64,000 nucleotides of DNA from positions 1 through 64,000 of the forward strand of contig SSNU01000222.1 in NCBI GenBank assembly GCA_012064415.1. Reading direction: 5' to 3'. Of the stretch, positions 44,101 to 55,200 are shown one piece after another. This DNA is from Gyrodactylus bullatarudis. Its lineage: Eukaryota; Platyhelminthes; Monogenea; Gyrodactylidea; Gyrodactylidae. Position 1 is the first letter of the stretch. Each line of letters begins with the position of its first letter. Below the pieces are notes generated by a model. That model did no database searches. It saw only the letters and a program-made list of their open reading frames with translations, and was not told where the DNA came from. The translations under genes were made by a program, and so were the position numbers.

Positions 44101-47100
44101 TACCTTAAAATCGAAAAATAATACTTTTCAAATTTTTTAGATCGTAAAAAATTATTTTTTGAGGCTCCAGTTATTAGAGTATATAAAATTTACAATCTTA
44201 GCATTGACCCTTGAAAAAAAATTCCAACTTTTCTCATTGTTCATATTTATTATCTTTTTTGCCTGAAGATCACATTATTCTTCTAAAGACTATTTCAAAT
44301 AAAAAAAAATCTAGTACATAACCCCTCTTATACGATACACTAAGATATTGATTGGTTGAAAATTTGAAATATATAAAGAAAACAGAAACAAGATTAGTGA
44401 ATAAGTTGATCAATGTTTATCCAATCGATACAGAAATATCTTTAAATGTAAATCTTTCAAGTTATAAAATATCCAACTGATATCTAGCACATGTACAAAA
44501 AGAGTGAGCAAAAATGAGAAGACATTGAGAATCAAGTTTCTTTCTTCCAACCAATTTTCGAGGCTCGAAACAAATTTCTAATTTTTCCATTTTCAATCGA
44601 GTGCTCAAGAGTTTTAAAATGACCAGATGAGGAAATCGTATTCTAGCTAAAGTAATCGAAACTTGACCTCTAAACACAGATTGTAACTTTCTCAAAACTT
44701 TAATGATCAATGTAACAAGTCTATTAAACTTTTCAAGGTTATGACCAGGGCATCCAAAATTATGCTTTAGCATATTTGGAATATTTTTGATTATTTTCAG
44801 CCTTAGTGAATAAAGAATATTTTTAGAATATTTTGATGTCAACATGAATTTAATCAGACTAATTGAATGAAAAACACAAGCCTTCTCTCATTTTGTGTAT
44901 AGTAACAAATATTTAATCTTGTTTCCAATAGATTGTTCAGATAATGAAGGATTGTATTGCTATTGAAGAGTTTTTTACTTTAAATGAGTTTTAGGATCAT
45001 CCAATAAGAAACATGAAAACTAAAGTTTGGAATCTTAAATTTTAATTGAAAGTTTTATGATGTCTTCTGTTAAGTTTCTAAGCATATACAAAGATCTAAA
45101 AATCAACACAAGTGATAAGCTTGTTAAAAAATAATGCTCAGAAATAGCGTTTAAGAGAAAATCTTCGATTTTGCAGGTTATTTGCGCTTTTCCCTTGGTT
45201 CGATTCTTACAACTCCTTAATTGCAATCTCTAGGCTTGAACCCATATGGATCAGATGTTCTCAACTCATGGGGATACATATAGTAATAATTACTACTCTC
45301 TACGTAAGCCCTCTTTCTCCAATCACCCTCTTCTCGCTCATTTTCGCTTTCTTGATTCCGTTTTTAAACTATCAGAATGTGAAAACCTTAATGATCTTAA
45401 ATGTATTATAAAATTTATCAGATCCAAACTCGATTATTCGAAAACTCTTCTTTATTCGAATAATCATCTAGCTTTATAAGATCCCCTTTTCTTTACAGAG
45501 ACCTTTTTCTTTAAAATTTAACCTTGTATTCTATATGGACAATGGTTGAGTTGATGACTGACCTGACAGTCTAAGTTTGTGATTCATTTGTGGCAATTTA
45601 GATTTTGATTCGGAGCTATAATTTTTTCAGTGACCTGAAGCTCTTTTGGTTGGGTCTGTGATTATATTAAAAACCGTTATGAATTCATTTTATTATGTAT
45701 ATCAGATTTTATGTTAAACTTAATCTCTTTAATAAATGTTATGATTTCAAAAAAATACAAAAAAAAATTTACGATAAGAATACTGATTGATTTTTTCAAA
45801 AAAGAAATTATTTCTAGCATTTTCACAGATTTTTTGGCATATAAAAAGCATATTTATGTAGAATATTTTAAAGAATATATTCCAAAAAAATTGGCATATT
45901 TTTGGATGCCCTGGTTATGACTAGGTGGGCATTTGGCCTCATTCTAAATAGTGAGAGATATTTCAATTGTACTCATAGTGCCTCATAGAATTTTATCTCA
46001 GCTGATGTTTAACTTTTCAAATATATTGTACTTTTATATAGAAGAGATTCACGAAATTTTGTATATCCGTCCGAAAAACCGCTGATTTGCATTAAGGAAT
46101 TTTGAAGAATAGAAAAAAACAAGAGGTTTATTGACTCTGAATACGTACTTCTTAAAGCTTCATCGGCAATGTTACTTTAAAAAACACCCAAAAACTCAAC
46201 ATTAATAGCAAAAGTGAAGAGAAAAAAGGGTGAAAAAGCTCACATAGGCCAGGGTAGTATGAGAGAATAAGTATGGTTCTTTTGAACACACAGATCTGGT
46301 TTAATAGTATTAATAAAGAATTTCTCTTTAATCCACAGATCAGTGCTATCATCACCCGGGTTCTTATAAGAGATTGAAAAATTGGAATAGTCAGCAGTAT
46401 GATTATTGTCCATCAAATGTTTATGAACTGAAGTATTCTTTGAAAGATGTTCCTTTGTCCTAGTCCTTAGTTTTCTAATTGTTCTTCCAAGATAACTTAA
46501 GAGAGTGTTTTCTTCTGGCTTAAGCAAATCCTTATCTATTCTTTCTTTAGACATTTCCTCGTAATAACATGACGCTTTTATTGTATTTTGGAAATCTTTA
46601 AAATTCTAACTAAACCTACCAGAGTTTATGTTACTTGGTCTAGTTATTATGACGGAAACCATAACTTGTATACGGAGATTTAAATGAATACCTTTTCAAC
46701 TAAAAACTCCAAGAAAATTTCATGATATACTTTCTTGAAGCAGCTAATTAAAGCTTTGGTTTGAGATCAAGAGTAGTAAATAGCTTACTTTTATCTACAA
46801 AATACTTGCATGAATGTTGATCTTATCAATAGTTTTCCCTATATTCAAACATAAATTCTAGAATTTTTCGATTTTTATCAAGCATTTGTTAATATATACC
46901 CGGAAATTTTTCTCGGTAGAATAACTTGAGATCAATTCTCATATTTTAAAAAGAGCAGTAAATTTGCCGTTTTAGATATGATCTTTAGAATTTCAACATT
47001 CTCTCAGCTTTCTGATAAAATGTTTGCTAATTTATTCCTATTATAACTTGATAGGCTAACACGGGTCCCAATAATATTTTCATTTCACGACAAATAATTG

Positions 47101-48670
47101 TTTTTCTAATCCTCATGAAACTATCAAAGAACTATTTTTTACCTAGATAAACATGTTCAATTGCTTGTTTTCATTGAAAATATTTTCATAAAACTATGCG
47201 TCAAATTTTATCTGAAGCATTCTTATAGGCTGATTTTTTTGTAGTTTTTTTCGAGAAATATGCTCCCTGAGTTTCTCTCCTAATTATTACTACTTGATTA
47301 TATTAATCCTTTCACTGGATCTTTTACACATTTCCTCATATTAAGATGACGCTTTTATCTCAACTCTGATTCCGTTAATGTGGAAAAAATTAGATTTACT
47401 TTATTCCCAAAAGCAGACTCAAAATTATATTCTGGGTCAATATTTTAGACTCAAATACCTAATGCTCAAAAAATGTAAAAAAAAAGATTCAACACCCATT
47501 CAAAAGAGAGAAAAACTCTTTGGAATTTAAGGAGATGTAATACGAAGGAATGATAGCACCTCCGTCACAACAGAATATTTTTTATTTAATCTTGAGCTCT
47601 CATAGAGCACCTGAATTAATTCAATATGTACGAATCATTTCTCTAATAAATTATCTAGATTTTATTGTGTAATCAAGGATATGAAATGTTTATTACACGA
47701 AATAAATTGATTTTAGTTTAATTAATTAGAGTCAAAATTAATGAGATAGTTTTTAGCTTGAACTTTTCTCAATGCTCAATTACTACACTTGAACTGTTAT
47801 CCTTTCTCTTCAAAATGTATGGTAAATGGGGTTGAAAAGATTGAGTTGAAATGTAAGACTCACCCAATTTAGTTAGAGAAAATTGACTCGAACTCATAGA
47901 TGACTGGGATAAATTCTTTAATTCTGCTGAATAGGTTAAATCTTTCATAAAAATTCCTGAATGAAGTAAATCAATAAATTAATTAAATTTAAAATAAATG
48001 AATTGAATAGCTTTACTAACCAAGGAATGGTATACAGCTATAAGCTGACTTGTTCATTAGATCTCGTAATTTTTCAAAATTATTATCTGGCTGTAGTATC
48101 TCTGATAGGTTTTCATACTGTTTTAATTCATTTTGGGTAAGTTGCTTGGTTAAATCTAGACGGTAAATTGAGTCTGATTGAGTGGCTGTAAAAATGGCCA
48201 TCATTGATGAGTAATTCTTTAGCTCTTCAAGCTTCTAGATTTATTTTATTCAAGTGAAAATTTACTTTGAGAATGACAAGAAACTTTTTGATGACTTCAA
48301 ATCGACCAGATGACTTTTCCTCTTTTTGAATTTCATTTTGTACCCAAAGAGTCAATTGATTGCTCCATTGAATATATCTATTTATGTTTGGCGTTATTTT
48401 GTCTTTTTGAGACGAACTCCATTTCAATGATCGAAATTCCTAAGGAATAAATTTAAGTAATTACTTCTCTAGGAATGGCCTTGAAAAAATTGTAGTCTAT
48501 GTGGGTAATTTGCTTCTAAGAAAATAAATTTTAAAAACCAATAAAATTACTGCAAGGACTTCTGGATTGACTTTGATAAGAGTACTCTGATTAAAAGGCT
48601 CTGATGTGAAAGTTTCATCAGCAGAACGTTTTTGAATTTTTTGATAAGCTTTTATTTCATTGAAATTCAT
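32022..48670 (-). CDS. RasGEF catalytic-domain protein, RAPGEF1 (C3G)-like
   Basis: Exons in order: 48551-48670, 48465-48515, 48266-48439, 48021-48234, 47864-47956, 40783-40887, 39271-39434, 34827-34881, and a doubtful final exon at about 32022-32146. All junction phases agree. The product is a CDC25-type exchange-factor domain with little else. It contains VNPEVLAKQITHIDYNFFKA, then PNINRYIQWSNQLTLWVQNE, KNYSSMMAIFTATQSDSIYR, CIPFLGIFMKDLTYS and IKNFASREERIENIIEEI. Such domains load GTP on Ras or Rap at membranes. The RLxxxKQ...CIPFLG block is closest to RAPGEF1. The N-terminal REM and SH3-binding regions of vertebrate C3G are not seen, so this is either a short paralogue or lacks upstream exons. 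Three introns are 35, 25 and 31 bases, and others reach 7 kb and hold transposons. ATG 48670 has no acceptor before it. Confidence 0.75.
32861..33075. mobile_element. piggyBac-type MITE, copy 2 (215 bp)
   Basis: Same length and about 94% identical by eye to the copy at 10155-10369. TTAA lies at 32857-32860 and 33076-33079. The left terminus is CCCTTTCGGTGCCGA, and the right terminus has two changes from the perfect inverse. It lies in the putative last intron of the RasGEF gene. Confidence 0.85.
34827..34881 (-). other. Small RasGEF exon (HPASTITKFKLDVVVMTP)
   Basis: A 55-base open stretch lies between a good acceptor (TTTTTTATTTCAG) and a good donor (GTATGC). It fits phase 0 after the exon at 39271-39434. 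No domain is recognised. The flanking introns are about 4.4 kb upstream and 2.7 kb downstream. Confidence 0.5.
39534..40187 (-). mobile_element. Half-deleted mariner element
   Basis: The termini are inverted repeats starting TTAGGTTATGCGATAAGTAA at the left, with a close inverse at 40161-40187 (TTAGGTTGTGCGATAAGTGA). Each is flanked by a TA target duplication (39532-39533 and 40188-40189). The minus strand retains the C-terminal part of a mariner transposase: LAPSDNPQFKSLEPFLKVKN corresponds to the family motif around the third catalytic aspartate. At 654 bp it is about half the usual 1.3 kb, and the N-terminal half of the transposase is missing. Stops also break the frame. It is inserted in the 1348-base RasGEF intron. 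Confidence 0.8.
40257..40640. repeat. Inverted duplication of a dispersed repeat
   Basis: The left arm at 40257-40392 and right arm at about 40442-40575 are reverse complements, for example GGAACGTCTTATTTGG against its inverse near 40555-40572. The right unit continues to a GTGCAGCACCTATACTT end shared with the copy at 27430-27610. The loop contains, on the minus strand, GGTTCAAATCC, which matches a tRNA B box, but no tRNA fold could be drawn around it. A SINE-like origin is possible and unproven. Confidence 0.65.
41006..41425. repeat. Dispersed repeat family copy, partial
   Basis: It starts AAAGCTAATTGATGTGAATC and matches the left end of the 54036-54758 element through the TTTTTGGAATG block. 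It has a degenerate inverse at the right. It lies in the 7-kb RasGEF intron, and the frames on both strands here are shadows of the palindrome. Confidence 0.55.
42003..42252 (-). mobile_element. Penelope-like element, 3'-end fragment
   Basis: It matches the 3' part of the Penelope-like copy at 58938-60045. Shared blocks include ACATTTCATAAAGCATCATC, AACACCAAAACTCCCCAAT, AATAGCAACAGTGGAGAGA and CGAACACATAA. Only the tail after the endonuclease domain is present. It adjoins the repeat at 42284-42480. Confidence 0.7.
42284..42480. repeat. Dispersed repeat shared with 57047-57240
   Basis: Both stretches share AACAGATAGGGTTTCTTCAA and AAAATACCTAGTGA, followed by TTTCATCCTTGAAAC-like sequence. One copy lies in a RasGEF intron and the other in a DDHD1 intron. 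No coding capacity or clear termini are seen. Confidence 0.55.
42481..46139. other. Large RasGEF intron interior, repeats and unknown frames
   Basis: No gene is supported. An inverted pair near 44745-44770 and 45895-45920 (GACCAGGGCATCCAAAA against its inverse) suggests one element of about 1.2-1.5 kb. Inside it a 77-codon frame (45246-45479, plus strand, SLRKPSFSNHPLLAHFRFLD) has protein-like composition but no recognised family. It may be a transposon remnant. Confidence 0.35.
46140..46554 (-). mobile_element. Penelope-like element endonuclease fragment
   Basis: The minus strand encodes KDLLKPEENTLLSYLGRTIR, then TRTKEHLSKNTSVHKHL and LWIKEKFFINTIKPDLC. This is clearly homologous to the endonuclease part at 59030-59503. 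The cysteine-rich block before Y-L/I-G-R-T is deleted, joining ENTLL directly to SYLGRT, so the GIY-YIG nuclease is incomplete. It lies in the 7-kb RasGEF intron. Confidence 0.75.
48235..48265 (-). other. 31-base intron in RasGEF
   Basis: It begins GTAAATTTTC and ends AAATCTAG. Removal joins FEVIKKFLVILK to KLEELKNYSSMMAIF, restoring a continuous helix of the CDC25 domain. Read-through would give a stop. Confidence 0.85.
48440..48464 (-). other. 25-base intron in RasGEF
   Basis: It begins GTAATTACTT and ends ATTCCTTAG. Removal joins FFKAIPRE to EFRSLKWSSS in phase 0, as expected for the RasGEF domain. Read-through meets TAA after three codons. It is the shortest intron in the window. Confidence 0.82.
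48516..48550 (-). other. 35-base intron in RasGEF
   Basis: It begins GTAATTTTAT and ends ATTTTCTTAG. Removal joins VNPEVLA to KQITHIDYNFF in phase 0, giving the conserved start of the exchange domain. Confidence 0.85.
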
Positions 48671-48711
48671 CCCTTTTTCAGCATCAAATACTTAAATCCA
48701 TTGGTTAATAG

Positions 48712-49050
48712 ATGATGAAAGCTAACATTTTAAGTTTACATTTTCAACTGGTAAGTTTACTTAAAACAAAAACATTTAAAGCTTTTCTTGTTTTCATGGA
48801 AAATAATTTCTGGTATTTCAAAAAAATTTTGACAAAAATGTTAACAAGTTGGAATGTAAATGACTTCTTTAATACAGAAGGAAGAGCTGATTCTAAATCT
48901 AAAAAAATTAGCAGCAAAATTAAAAAGGCCTCAGAACCTCATAATGTTCTCAAGCCAAAATATGAATTTGTTCACTATGAAAACCCTGACGACTATGTGA
49001 AGGAGTATAGAAAGAAATTTAGTTCAGTCACTACTCTTTCTGAATACTAG
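48712..49050 (+). CDS. Small basic protein of unknown function
   Basis: An open frame of 112 codons starts at ATG 48712. An alternative start at 48799 gives about 84 residues. It reads MLTSWNVNDFFNTEGRADSK in the middle, then a lysine-rich stretch, and ends KEYRKKFSSVTTLSEY. The C-terminal half has ordinary protein composition (KPKYEFVHYENPDDYVKEYR), while the first 25 codons are hydrophobic and could be a mitochondrial or membrane leader. It is divergent from the RasGEF start (41 bases apart) and converges with the DDHD1 3' end. No family is recognised. It could be a chance frame. Confidence 0.4.
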   Translation: MMKANILSLHFQLVSLLKTKTFKAFLVFMENNFWYFKKILTKMLTSWNVNDFFNTEGRADSKSKKISSKIKKASEPHNVLKPKYEFVHYENPDDYVKEYRKKFSSVTTLSEY

Positions 49051-49233
49051 ACTACTTCCTTTTTCGAACAAAAAAATTTTAATCAGATAATCTGGTTCAG
49101 ATTACAGATTCGAGTCGACTTGTTAGCTTGCTTTTATAATTTAACTAAATATACATTTTAGATATCACAGTTTTTTATTGATGATAATAAATTAATTATT
49201 TTGAACAAAAAATAAATAAATAAAAACAAGTCA

Positions 49234-52200
49234 TTATTTTGTCTTTGCCGGTATACCAACTGGCCCGTACTCATTAAACATTTGAGTGAGAATAAATAGG
49301 ACAACATCTGGATTGGTCCAATAACCAAAGTGAGATGTCAGAGCAGCTATATAAACTGATTCATATCTATTTCCCATGAGCTGGTAGTCTACACGATTTT
49401 GAATCTTTGGAATGTTGGAAGATGAATAAGAATCCAGGTCGTCAAACCAAGTCTTTTCTGATTCGGAAACTTCATCAAAAAGATTTTGAAAGCCTTTACC
49501 CTCGTCATCTGGGAATTCTGATGAGGGTTTCTCCATCTCTGGCTTACCCACATTCTCAAGGGAGTCTGATTTGACGCAATCCAAATTCTTGGCCACAGAA
49601 TTTCGACTTGAAAATATTGAGTAAACCATGTCTGTTAGGGATCGGGAATATTTTGGATTATTTGTTAAATCTTCGGTTTTATTCTATCATGTAAAAGAAA
49701 GAAATGCAATGTATAATAATCTATCGAAAACTCTAGTTTTGAATTTGAAATGAAAAATAATAAATATTCTCGAATGAAATTCCCAATTCAACTAACATAA
49801 TCTGGAACTTTGAACTGCTTTACTGGCAATTTGTCTTTGAGCATAACTGGCGGCATTGAGTTATAGGGAGACTTTGCTATTTGATCGATTTTATGAATTT
49901 GAAGGGGTTGGACCATGCAGTATTGTTTCATTATCAATGGTTCCATTCGATAAGCCTTTCGAAGGAAATTAATTAAATATACATAAAGTTGTTTTTTTTC
50001 AGAGCACTTTTCTTCTTCTTCAAAAAACTAGCAAAATAAGAACAATCTCATAAATAGATTATTTTAAAGAAACACAGTTTATTGCACTGTTTTGAATTTT
50101 CCACATTCATTACGGAGGTGCTATTGTAGTATTAACTTGTTAGAATTTGGTGATGTACAAAATCTGAGCATTTTATCTATGCTAAAATCTTGATAGCTTA
50201 TAGGAAATATGGTTGTGGACACAATACCATCTCTGTACCGAATCAGAATAAATTCCATTTCTAATTTATGCGAAAGAAGTAAAACATTTCTCTACTCATG
50301 GGTCAGATTTGATTTCAGAAAAGACCATTCGAAATCAATTAAAATCTGAGCTCTTATGAGGTTCTTTTATCTTATGACTGTAGGTTTTCTCGTGGTTAGT
50401 ATTGGCATTGAAACCAGAATAAGGCGACGAATAAACATATTTTTGAATGAATTGCAATTTGAAAACCTTTTTGATGCTTAGCTTAATAATATGATATCTT
50501 AGAAGGCAACTTACAATTGGATCAGTTGGATGAAAGACATTGAAAAACTTTTCACATATTCTCGAGGGTAAGATATGCTCGTAGTTATGACTTTTACTCG
50601 GCCTAATTCCACGTAGGGCAAGAAAAACTGGCAATGGAGATCCAAAACAGAAAAAGTTGGACAACTGCATAAAATAAAAGAGAAAATCAGTTTTCATTGT
50701 CAAATGTTCGTTATAAAGCCTTTTTCCCATATAGCAAGTGCAGAAACGAATAGGAAAATAAAAGATTTTCAGCTCATGGAAAAAATCAATTCATTCAAAG
50801 TGTGTTTTATAATTTCAATAACAAGGGTCTCATAACATGTTCAAATCAACTTTTCTTCATGATTCATTTTCTTGGAAAAGATAAAAAATTATCTTTTAGA
50901 ATTTTGGTAAGTTTCGGAATCAGCATGGAAATTTTTATATCACAATAAAATTTGGTGACCTCACTACCCCCATCCCCTTATTCAGTCAATGAATTTACCG
51001 ATTCAGAATGAAATCAGAATTTATCATTGAATAGTCCCATAATGTAAATAGGGATGAAAATGAAATTCAATAGTGGAAAGTTGCCGGAAACAGAATAAAT
51101 GAGAGTAAAAAGTAAAACAAATATCCTAGCTTGCAGTTACTTTTGGAAGTTTCCTCCAGACATTACCAAAAAGGTAATTCGCGGGAAAGTTTGGCTGGAA
51201 TTATTAAAATTTTTTATCAATATCAAGATATATTACAGTATTCAAATACTGATGGGATGGATTCTTTTAATTTCTTTATTCAGTATCACTATTAAGAAAT
51301 AAAGGAGTAAAATGATTGAATGAATAGAAATTCAATTTCAACTTCATTTTCATTGATCGAAAAAAGGTCAACATTCAAAAGTGATGTTTGGGAACTCACT
51401 TTTCGTCCGAATAAAAGTTTCATGTTAGCTTTAGGATTCTCCTCTTCCTTTGGGGATGATAGCGTTTCAAATTGGCCCTCAAGGCAGGCTAATCTGAAGA
51501 AAATATTTGCAATTATGCACTATTTGATACTAGAAAACCATTTTTAAATGTCAAATTTTGCGAAAATGACCACTTACAATTCTTTGGTTGCTTCTATTTT
51601 TGAACCGAGTACAACACGTTCATGTTCTTGTGCTGACTTTGCCTAGAATAAAAGATGATCACTAGTTGAAATGTGGTTTTTAATAGATTTTTAAGCATAT
51701 TTTCTGGAATTAACTAAATTTTTATTCGAATTTTCATCTAGGAGACATTAAAAACCGAAAAATCATACAGTTAAAATCAACAAAAAGTTTTTGTTAGATC
51801 AAAGACGGAATATTAGATTGTTGGAGAATGTTCTAGTTTTAATTTAGTATAAAAGAATTTGAAATTTCCTTCTGACCAGCCCTATATTGAATTCATCATC
51901 GATAAAAGAACCTCGATTGTATTTATTGTCAAGTAAATTAAGATTATTTTCATGGTTTTATTCAAATGCAAATAAAATTCGAAAATGGTGGTTGGTGTGA
52001 GAGTAAATATTCCGATATTTTATTATTAAAACATTTCTAATTATAGAATTTGTGGAAAAAGTTTGAGTAGATATTAGACTCTTGTCTATTTATAAATTCA
52101 AAACAAAATTGGAGAAATTTTAAAATTTTGAATTGGCCTGATTTTTTAATTTTAAGAGAGATCATCAGATAAGGAAAACAAAAATGGCCGTCCAGTCTAC

Positions 52201-55200
52201 TTTATATTTCTCGATCATTTTTACTGCCTGGAAATTAATAAATTAGGATGATCCGAGATCAGTTGTGATAATTGGTCTTTTTTGTCTATTGGTGATAATG
52301 AAAAGTTAAAAAAAAATCGCGCCAAATCGAAATTTAAAAATTCATGGAGAATAGCTGTTTATTTGTAAATAAGCACAATGTAGAAATTACAGTGTTTTTA
52401 GACATTAAACCTACTAGCAAAGTGTGGTCACTGGTTATTACTATATCCATTTGAATAGCTGTTTATTTTTAGATTTTGAAAAAAAACAACTTGGCAATCA
52501 AGTGAGATAAACTTTGTGTAAAGTTTCGCCATTCTGATTATGCAATTCTAATTTCTGCATAGGAATTACCTAATACAATGCAATTATGAAGAGAATCCTT
52601 TCTCTTGTAATTTCGTGATTATGTAGCTCGTGTAACTTATGGATGGAGTTTGCATATCATATTTCCTGATTCTGGTGGAAGTTTAGTTCTCGGAGAAAAA
52701 GATTCGCAACGTTAAACTTACCTCAAGACGGAAATATTCTCTGATAAATACGCCTTGATGATGATTAATCAAATCTACCAGAACGAACTATAGTAAAGCT
52801 TATGCAAATGAAGTTGGGAATCCAGATCATCGTTACCAAAGAAAGATAATCTAATAAAAATTATTTGATCTGAAAATTTTATTGTTTTGAAAGTGGGAGG
52901 ATAGTCAAAAGGAGTATTTCAGGGTCAGAATTAGACAAAAAAATCAATTATGCTAAATTTGTTTCAATTCTTTACCCCATTATCGTTTAGGAGTTGGATT
53001 TCGATTTCTCGATCATTTTCATCACTTGATCTCTTGAAATGATGATATTTGGCTTTCTTGTCTAATTTTGATCCCTAATTTTGACTGCCCTCTCACTTTT
53101 AAATCAATGGAAAATTTCAGCTCAAAGTTCAAAAAATTGGGATTTTGGCGACAGATAGAAATTTGAAAATTGACCATATTTTTCATAAATTTTTTTCTTT
53201 TAGAATTGAGATTTTGTACTCAATATCAAAGGAAACTAGAGCAATGAATGGCACTATAGAGAGAAATATATTGAGGCAGTATGAATACTTCCCTGGTGAT
53301 GCAAATAATTTTTGCTTTATTCTCTGAAAGTAGAGGAGAGATTGTGGGTGGGGTTGGTGACTCTGACTCGATCAGAATATAGGAAGCAGATTGATTTTTT
53401 AAAAATTAATATGTCTTGTCTGGAAAAATCAAAAAGAAATTTCCACTATATTTCTCAAGGGAGTATATAGAATGGTGAAGCATTTGCTTCAAAAAAATAT
53501 GTCAGCGGAAACCTCGAGTCTGAAAGCTATTCGGCTAATTTGATTTACCCCAATAATCGGACAAGGGTTAAAAAACAGAGCACTCCTCTATTAGGGGTAT
53601 TGTTAATAAACCTAAATAAACCTTTAACATTTGAAGTCTTTACTGTATTTTGCATTCTATTTTCAAAGGCTGTTTCGAAAATTTTAGGTAATTTTGAAAA
53701 TAGACGTTTCAAATTGAAATAAATTAAATTAGCTTTATCATTTTGAATGCTATTCTTCAGTATATAAATAATCAAAAAGGTACCATGATAGATCACTTTG
53801 CTAGCAAAGAACAAGTTTTTATTTATTTTGAACGATCCCACTGATCAAACAAAATGTTTTACATTAGAAACAAAAAATTATTTAGGCTTCTTTTAATTAG
53901 GAACATGAACGAAAATTTCTCAGTGGTTTAGAATAATTTTTTGATAAATCTTCATATTTTCATCAATTCGTGTTTATACAAAAATAAATATTGTATCTTG
54001 TAAAAAGTAAAGTTCAATTTTTTTGTAACAAGTAAAGCTAATTGATATGAAGTTTGGAAATCTATGATTTTTACAGAAATCTCAATTTTTTCATCAAGAA
54101 CTCGAATATGTTAAAAACTTTTTGGAATCCTTCTCATGTTGCCCACTTTTACCAGTTGAAGAAAAAAATTATTTTTAATGAAAAATATGGTCATTTTTCA
54201 AATTGCTGTTTGGCGTCAAAACCCCATTTTTTCGAACTTTGAGCTTAAAATTTTTATTGATTTGAAAGTGGGAGGCTGATCGAAAGATTTTTTTCAGGAT
54301 CAAGATTACACAAGAAAATCAATTCAACTCAATCTGATCTGATGCATATCGTTTGGGAGCTGAATTTCAAATTTTTGATCATTTTCACTGCTTGAAAATC
54401 AATGAAATTTCGATTATTCAAAATCTCTCGGCAATAGGGTGACTGTCGGTAATTTGGCGGTGCTAATCAGCTTTATTATCTAATCTTGATCCAGAAAATC
54501 CCTTTTTTATCAAACTCGAACTTTCATATCAATAAAAAATTTCAGTTCAAAGTTCGAAAAATTGAGGTTTTGGCGCCAAATTGAAATTTGAAAAATGGCC
54601 ATATTTTTCATAAAAACTGATTTATTTCAAAATTTTTTTCTTCAAATCGTGAAAGTGGTCAGGATGAGTAGGATTCCAAAAAATCTTTAACAAATTCGAA
54701 TTCTTGATGAAAAAATTGAGATTTCTGTAAAAATCTTAGATTCCCAACTTTAGTATCAATAAAATAATGAGAAAGAATGCAATTCATTTTCGAAATTTTG
54801 CTATTCTACCCGAGAATCTTTAAATTCTACAAATTAATGAAAATGCCTAATGAAGATCCGATTGAATAAAATCTTTGTTACCTATGGTTATCTCTTTGTA
54901 TGAAATGTTTAAAATGGGTTCTTCTCACTCAACATTGTAACTGAAGATCCCCTTTCTCTATCTGAAGAATCAATGGATGATGCTTAAAGAGAGTATTTAG
55001 GATTATCATGGTTAGGGAAATATTGGTAGTTTCCTCAGTAAAAAATGAATGAATAATATTCTACAAGAACTAACATCTTCATTCTCTTTTGATATTGAGC
55101 AGTACTCGTTATTCATTTGAGTCTCTTTGTTGAGGACAACATCACAAAGGGATCCAATGGAATCACACCAGCCAGTGAGTAAGTCATAACTAATAACACA

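Noticed and set aside
44462..44845. 127-codon minus-strand frame
   Set aside because: It has no recognised domain and overlaps an inverted repeat matched near 45900. Read as repeat-derived.
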